From the NCBI RefSeq assembly GCF_042100115.1, contig NC_091279.1, forward strand, positions 248,001 to 312,000: 64,000 nucleotides of DNA. The letters are read 5' to 3'. The first letter of the stretch is position 1; every line of letters starts with the position of its first letter. Under the pieces are notes generated by a model. It worked only from the letters and a program-made list of their open reading frames with translations. It made no database searches and was not told where the DNA came from. Source of the DNA: Alternaria dauci (lineage: Eukaryota; Ascomycota; Dothideomycetes; Pleosporales; Pleosporaceae). Positions 56,660-64,000 of the stretch are shown here, in pieces. The position numbers and the translations under genes were made by a program.

Positions 56660-58038
56660 TGTTGCTGTTGTTCAATGGCAATACGAAATTGTGCGGGCAG
56701 CCATGAGCTCGACGCGTCCAAGCTGCCAGAGTGTGCCCCTCAACGCGCATGGCTTAGTGCGGGGCTGTAGTTAGTAATGACGAAATACATGCAGGAACAT
56801 GTACGACAAGTGGCACTTGGTTCGGTCAACTGTTTTAGCACGGATCCCGCTTCCGGGGAGTCGTTCTGGATGTCAATCCTTATGTTAGCACATTAGCAAT
56901 GGGCCTTCTGCACATTGCTTTTTCCTACAAAAACCCGTTATTGAGGGTGGGATGCCAACGTAAGTCAGACGCCATATCCTGTCTCATCCGTGCCACATCC
57001 CCGTGTACGCGTCAAGGAGTTCTTGGCAAAATTGAGACAAGTTCATACTATACCATGTGGATATGCAACGCTCATGTGGGCCGGATCATTGGTGCATATA
57101 CGGTGCTGTATAGTGTTGACGTTAAGTAGAATGTGGCTGTCGTCAACGATTTAGAGCTTGCTGCTTCCGCTAGCCGAGTATGGAGCCACAAAGACGTGCC
57201 ATGACAACGTGCGCTTACCTCTCCCAGGCAATATACCTCAACGATCCTGGATCCGCCAAACTCTATCTACCCGAAGCGGGAACTAGGATCGAAAAGATGC
57301 CCTCGAATGTCACATTTTTTTCAGCCCGTGCCTGAACTGAGGGGTAAGAAACGTGCCGTTGTATGGCTAGCGGTACTGCACCATCAGCCCTGCGCGCACG
57401 CTGCACATCCTTCGACTAGCTGGCAAATGAAAACTTCCCGACATGTGCCACAGAACGTCAGCAATCGAACGATGGGAATCCTGAAGTGGAGATGAGGTGA
57501 TTTCGATGATTGCCCCACAGTTTTATGTAGTGTATCTCATCCTCTCCACAACGGGAGAGACTCCGTTGTTGGCGCTAAATGGATTCGCGGCTTTTGCTAC
57601 GCCGATTTCGTCCTTGGCCGAAGGGGAAATAGGATGGTTATGCTGTTTCCAAGCCCGCAAAAACCCATGTTGCATGGACAAAGCGCATATTCCATGTGCC
57701 GGAACCGGGTTTACCGCTGGCAGGACGCTGCTGCTGAAGTCATTTCATCATTGCTGGCCAGTAGGAGCCTAGTTTGGCTCGAAGTGAAGTGGTACCAAGT
57801 CCAAACAACGAGGGATCCACGAGTGGCCGCATCATGAACGAGAGGAATGCGTATGGTTGACGTTGTCTGGAGCGTTGTCGGCGTGTGGGAGCCAATAGAG
57901 GCGGAGCGTGTACCACGAGCTATGTGAGTAGTCCCAAACGACATCGGTCTGTCGCCATACATATAGGACAGGTGTTGCCCGTACTTGACCCCGCAGAACT
58001 CAACGTATCTCATTTACATCTTTCAAACTCTTTTCACC
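56660..58038. promoter_or_regulatory. divergent intergenic region of the mycosporine set
   Basis: About 1.4 kb between the divergent starts of the O-methyltransferase (minus) and the cyclase (plus). It should hold the shared control region of the cluster. No coding frame is convincing, and I cannot name a transcription-factor site with confidence. Confidence 0.5.
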
Positions 58039-59592
58039 ATGTCAGACCTCAAAGCTTCCGTTGTCGAGACCAAGAACGGCTTCCATGTCGAGGGATATGA
58101 GAAGATCGAATACGACTTCACCTTCCTTGATGGCGTCTTTAACCCTGCCAACGACAACCTAGCCAAGTGCTATGAGCGTTGGGGCCGTTGCCTGGCGGTC
58201 ATGGACTTGAACATCTACAACGTCTATGGCGATGAGATGCAAAAGTACTTTGACCACTACAACCTGCCCTTGACGATCCACAAGACCATGATCGGCGAGA
58301 AGGCCAAGTCCATGGAGACTCTTCTCAGCATCGTTGACTCGATGACCGACTTTGGTATCATCCGCAAGGAGCCTGTGCTTGTCGTTGTATGTTGTCCAGT
58401 CTGATGGTTGTATTGGAGGAATGCTAACACAATACAGGGTGGTGGTTTGGTGACTGATGTTGCTGGGTAAAAAATAGCTCTAAGGCACTCTGGCCTGACT
58501 GCGTTGTTAGAATGGAGTTAACTCGTGACCTTAGATTTGCCTGTGCCGCCTACCGAAGGAATACCAACTTCATCCGTATCCCAACCACCGTCATTGGCCT
58601 GATCGATGCTAGTGTCAGCATCAAGGTCGCCGTCAACTACGGCAACTACAAGAACCGTCTCGGAGCGTACCACGCCCCAATGCACACATTCCTCGACTTC
58701 TCATTCTTGAAGACACTGCCAGAGGGTCAAGTACGAAACGGCTTCGCAGAGTTGATCAAGATCTCAACCTGTGCTCACAAGCCTACGTTCGACTTGCTGG
58801 ACAAGTACTGTGAGAAGCTAATCACTTCTCGATTCGGTCGTGAGGGTGACGACAAGGAGGTTCTCCAGGCAGCGGATGAGATTAACCGCGCTGGTATCCA
58901 CGAGATGCTGAAGCTCGAGACACCTAACCTCCATGAGATTGGTCTCGACCGTGTTATCGCCTACGGTCACACCTGGAGCCCGCTCCACGAGGTAAGGCCA
59001 CCACATGTTTTGTATGTCGACTTTGCTAACTCATCCATAGCTGTCGCCCAAGGTGCCGCTCCGCCACGGACACGCCATCTCCATCGACATGGCCTACTCA
59101 GCGACATTGGCGAACGAACGCGGTCTTCTCAGCGATGAGGAACACAGGAGACTGTTGAACCTCTTCTCGAGGGCCGGTTTGTCCATGGACCACGAGCTGT
59201 TCGATGAGGACATGCTTGACAAGGCTACCAAGGCCATCCTCAAGACCCGTGACGGTCTGCTGCGTGCTGCCGTGCCTAACCCCATCGGCACTTGCGTATT
59301 CCTCAACGATGTTTCCGCCGAGGAGATGAACAAGGCTCTGCGACGACACAAGGAGCTGATGAAGGAGTACCCTCGCCAGGGTGCCGGTCTTGACGCGTTC
59401 GTCGATGCGTCTGACACTGGTTACACCATGAACGACAAGCCCATCGAGGAGTCTATGCACGAGTCGAAGAAGACCATGAACGGCCTGACCAACGGCGCCG
59501 TCAACGGTACTGCCAAGGGCCAGGCCAACGGTCCTCCCCAGGGCCTCCAGGAGGTCATGGCGAACGGATATGAGAATGGTTACAAGAACTAG
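58039..59592 (+). CDS. mysA: sedoheptulose-7-phosphate cyclase, probable 2-demethyl-4-deoxygadusol synthase (MysA-like)
   Basis: Four exons, 58039-58386, 58438-58466, 58535-58991 and 59041-59592, give 461 aa. The second exon is only 29 nt and encodes GGGLVTDVAG, the NAD-binding glycine motif of the dehydroquinate-synthase superfamily. Then follow CAAYRRNTNFIRIPTT, IGLIDASVSIKVAVN and KNRLGAYHAP. The YRR, IRIPTT and KNRLGAYH forms separate sugar-phosphate cyclases of the EEVS/DDGS group from true dehydroquinate synthase. Metal ligands fit Glu in FAELIK and His in YGHTWSP and RHGHAI. The C-terminal tail (about 430-461) is rich in Asn-Gly pairs. It would convert sedoheptulose 7-phosphate to 2-demethyl-4-deoxygadusol, the first step to mycosporines. 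DDGS rather than EEVS is inferred from the two neighbours. Confidence 0.88.
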
Positions 59593-60632
59593 GAAGCGAC
59601 ATAGCTGCAAATAAGTCCGACTAGGCAAGCGCATGTCAGATGTTAGCAACGATTGAACGTAAAAGTTTTATGCTCATCAGCTTTCCCCGAAATGAAAAAG
59701 CATCTACTCAACACATTGTACTCTGTGACTCTTTGCATCGTGAATCATGCAGTGATGTGTTAATCGTGCGGGGAGGTTTGAGATGGATGCGTCTCTGCTA
59801 CATCAAGCAGAGAGGGTAAGCTTGCGACGTAGCTACTCGGTGTGTGTGTCCGCCGTCGCGCCATGTCGTCGTCGTCTGCATTATCAAGAGGCTGGTGTTG
59901 TTCTTCTGCTTCCGTGCTGTCACCACCGCCGCTTGAGCGTGCCCCGTGCCCGCCCCCCCAAAAACCCTTCCGCCCGTGCGCTGACTTGGCGGCCCCCACC
60001 CGTCAGTATAAAACCTCTGCGGCCCTCGTCCTCCTTTTGCGCTCCTCGATCAAAAAATACAAACGAACCCAGCCACGACTATTAGAACATTATTGTCTTT
60101 TAGTTGCCAGTCACTACGGTGGCGTGGGGTCGGAGAGCGATACTCCTGTAGGAAGCTGCTTTCTCGTTGGGTCGTCTTCAGTGATGGCGATGAGTCTGCG
60201 GTGTCGATTTATTGGGAGGACATATCTTTGTCTCGTGAATGCTTTGACTGAGTGAGTGAGGTGTGCGCATGTCTGTCACGACCGCGTGCTGTGTTGCTTC
60301 TGGCTAGCCCTCGTGCAAAGCGCTTGAAACTATCTCACGGCAGCGTCGCCACCGGTTGCATTCGGATCTGATTGATTACGAACGAGCCTCCATCGAGACG
60401 TCGTTGGCAATGTGAACCCGTAAAGGGAATCGAGCCATGCTCAAAGGAACTGAACAAGCACCTGCACAGCCGGCCACTACAATTCATCAAGAAACATGGT
60501 GTAGTCATTAATGTCATTTGACTATTTGTTCTCGTTATCTATCATGCCCAAGTGTCATAATCGTAATGGCACCCATGTGTTGTGCATAAATCATCCGGCG
60601 GAATCCTCTAGCTTTTGTCCATCCGTAGCCGT
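59593..60632. other. convergent intergenic region
   Basis: About 1 kb of 3' flank between the cyclase (plus) and PRE1 (minus). Short frames only; nothing recognised. Confidence 0.55.
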
Positions 60633-61436
60633 CTATGGAACTGCAACCTTCACGTCGTCCTCGTAATCCACGTCTTTGATGCCATCCTTTGTTATGACCT
60701 TGACCAGCACGCCCTTGAAATCGATCGGAAGACGTCGCTTGAGCTCCTCGGTGCACATGCGCAAGATCTTGATGCCTTGTTCGTAGTCGATGTCGGGATG
60801 GTGGTGCTTGTCGAGCAGGGAAAGACAGTAGTATCTGCGGGTGGTGTGTCAGCACAAGCTGGTCAAGTGTAGGTCATTGCAGCAGAGCATAGTGTGCTTC
60901 AGCAAGACAGCAGCAGGAGAAACATACTGTGCGTATCCATGTGCCGCATAGGGCAGCGGTGCTTGACTCGCCAAGTAGTCGATCCAGTACAGTGTCGGCT
61001 TGTCGGCAATGGTGTCGTATCCGCCCAGCAGCAGATTGACCGTGTAGGGTTTTCTTGACCGCAGCGCCGACGCCAGTTCTCCTCGGACAAAGTTGGCTGT
61101 TGCGGCAGGGGAGAGCTCCATGTTGTTGCGCATCGAGTATAATTGTACGTTTGCCTGAATGTACTCGGCGAATTGGACTGCATCGCTGTTAGCTACCGCT
61201 AACTTGTCGTGGCCTCTTGTTCGCTCATACCAGTATCGCCAGCCTCTCCAGAGAAAGCCATCAAGGTGTGTGTGTTGAGTACTCGCGTCTTGTCGTCGGA
61301 TGCCTTGAGGACGGTGGCGCCACGCATGGCGGCTTTGGACGAGGCGATGATGGTAAAGTCCTTGCCGGTGATTCCTAGTAGGACCTCCCTGTACAGTGGT
61401 TAGTTTTGGAGCGGGAATCGTCCACACAACTTACAT
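60633..61436 (-). CDS. PRE1: 20S proteasome subunit beta-4 (Pre1)
   Basis: Four coding exons (minus strand): 61436-61435 (AT), 61388-61231, 61177-60928 and 60834-60633, giving 203 aa. The start codon is split: exon 1 ends CACAAT|GTAAGT and exon 2 begins G after GTACAG, so splicing creates ATG GAG GTC. The protein begins [12 protein letters not shown], matching the start of known Pre1 proteins (Pre1 has no cleaved propeptide). Further matches are [75 protein letters not shown] and [15 protein letters not shown]. The introns are 46, 53 and 93 nt. Beta-4 is a non-catalytic ring subunit of the 20S core. The family call is very strong. The split start is the only frame-preserving solution I found. 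Confidence 0.93.
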
Positions 61437-62593
61437 TGTGATGAATGAACTTGAAGTGGTGACGCTAAGTGTGTTGGAGGGCGACTTCCGTCTGGCTTGG
61501 AACGTCCGGTGCGAGGGCGTAGGAGCAGGCAAGTAGCAAAAGCCTTGTCCTATGGGCGGGTTGACGTAGCGGCGAGGACGGTCTTGGTGTGGTTATACGC
61601 TGATGTTGAAGCCTCACGCGAAGGCAGCTCCCAGCGTCGCGGCCGCCGTACACAGGAAGCTTGGGCCAGCTTGGGCTTGGCAGAACTGGACTTGAATGGC
61701 AACACACACGTCTGGAGCCTTGAACGAGAAGAGCTGCGCCCACTCAGACCTGTGCAATGTCTTGCAGCTTTGGATCCATTCAGTTTGTGAACCGTGATCA
61801 AACAATCCTTCGTCATTGATGGGAATGCTCCGTGCCGGAACAGCCTCAGATGCGCGTCGCCTCTACTGGTGGCCCGCACCAATACCTATGTACAAAGTAC
61901 TTCGCAACGCTGCTGTGCCCTCTACCAGCCTGAACACTCCTTTTTTTCACGTACTCTGACGACTTGCCATGGTTCTTGGCAGCCAAAGGCAGATATGCAG
62001 TCTTCGCGTAATACAAGAGATGGATGAACAGCAGTCATGGAGCTCACAGGACACTCACGGTACCCTGCGACCCTGCGACCCCGCGACGTTGGCTACAGCT
62101 ACATGCAACAGACTGAACAGGTCACTGTCGTGTTGGGCTGGTCCTATCTCTGCTCAGCTTCTCCACCGGTCCCATGAGAGCTACTGTTTCGTCTGGCTTG
62201 GCTGAGAAGACTTTGTATCGCACTTGTCTGACATTCCTTGGTATTTCCTCAAGGAGCGCTCGAAGTTTGGAATCCCGTGCAGAAGAAGCTACCTGGGACG
62301 ACGATCTCCCGCGCACAACGGATAGGGCCAGGGACTGGATACATCACCGTCATGTATCAATGGCATCCCACCGGCCCCCAAACCAGCTTGCGCGTCGTCC
62401 CACCCGATGCTTTTGCGATAATGTTATGCACGCTTTTACAAAGAGGCCGTGGGTGGCTACCAATGAGGCGACGGCGTCATAGCGGGGCTGAATTCTGCTG
62501 AGCGACCCCTCCAAAACCTTGCTGCGCTCTTAAGCTCTGGAACACCCCACCTAAACAAAACAACACCGACACTTGATCTTACACATATAACTA
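61437..62593. other. divergent intergenic region PRE1/enolase
   Basis: About 1.2 kb between two divergent genes, with the strong enolase promoter at the right. There is a small tandem repeat of CCCTGCGA-type units at 62073-62098. Short frames only; no gene recognised. Confidence 0.5.
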
Positions 62594-62721
62594 GTAAGTC
62601 GAATTTTCTGCTCGGCATCCTATCCGCGGCCGGACGTTGCTGCCCGCGCATCCGACCGGCTTCTATATCTCCTGCCGTGCACTTTGCGGCTCCCCAACTC
62701 TCCAATTGACTCTCTCAACAG
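62594..62721 (+). other. possible 5'-UTR intron of enolase
   Basis: A GTAAGT donor at 62594, a TTGAC branch-like site and a CTCAACAG acceptor ending at 62721, 12 nt before the enolase ATG. The 128-nt size and position fit leader introns seen in highly expressed fungal glycolytic genes. Not testable from frame. Confidence 0.5.
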
Positions 62722-62733
62722 CAACCCTTCATC

Positions 62734-64000
<1,267 letters not shown>

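Overview
This window looks like nuclear DNA of a filamentous ascomycete, most likely a Dothideomycete (Pleosporales-like). The genes are eukaryotic: most carry short introns (about 44-143 nt, GT-AG with CTNAC-type branch points) and stand as separate units without operons. The recognisable products (Ire1, Cdc6, CCT2, Utp13, Pre1, enolase, a KipA/Tea2-type kinesin, a DUF6604 protein) are typical of Pezizomycotina. I placed the organism by protein content and gene style only; no database search was possible. I assembled splice junctions by hand from frame continuity, splice consensus and family motifs.

Layout. 1-5.4 kb: a partial F-box/LRR protein (-), a small NAD(P)-binding protein (+) and a leucine-rich-repeat protein (+). 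6.8-11.3 kb: an amino acid permease (+) and a PHO84-like phosphate transporter (-). 12.3-20 kb: an orphan fungal protein (+), a secreted copper amine oxidase (-) and a weak hypothetical gene (-). 20.6-33.9 kb is a dense housekeeping block: CDC6 (+), tRNA m3C methyltransferase TRM140 (-), COQ10 (+), IRE1 (-), CCT2 (-) and SAD1 (+). 34.4-48.4 kb: a GT23-like glycosyltransferase (-), a KipA-type kinesin (-), a conserved orphan with hydrophobic segments (-) and UTP13 (+). 49.6-53.1 kb: a DUF6604 protein (+). 53.4-59.6 kb: a three-gene set that looks like a mycosporine (fungal UV-screen) cluster, with an ATP-grasp ligase (-), a COMT-type O-methyltransferase (-) and a sedoheptulose-7-phosphate cyclase of the 2-demethyl-4-deoxygadusol synthase type (+). 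60.6-64 kb: proteasome subunit PRE1 (-) and the 5' part of enolase (+).

How the genes work together. Most are unrelated neighbours. The exception is the 53-60 kb set. The cyclase would make 2-demethyl-4-deoxygadusol, the O-methyltransferase would convert it to 4-deoxygadusol, and the ATP-grasp enzyme would condense that with an amino acid to give a mycosporine. The fungal ATP-grasp protein has an N-terminal hydrophobic segment, suggesting a membrane-bound last step.

The window is also rich in unusual gene structures. PRE1 has an intron that splits the start codon, CCT2 has a first coding exon consisting of the ATG alone, there is a likely GC-AG intron, and two coding microexons (29 and 35 nt) carry signature motifs. 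I saw no tRNA or rRNA genes, CRISPR arrays or intact transposons. One diverged direct repeat lies in a gene-poor stretch near 37.4-37.7 kb.
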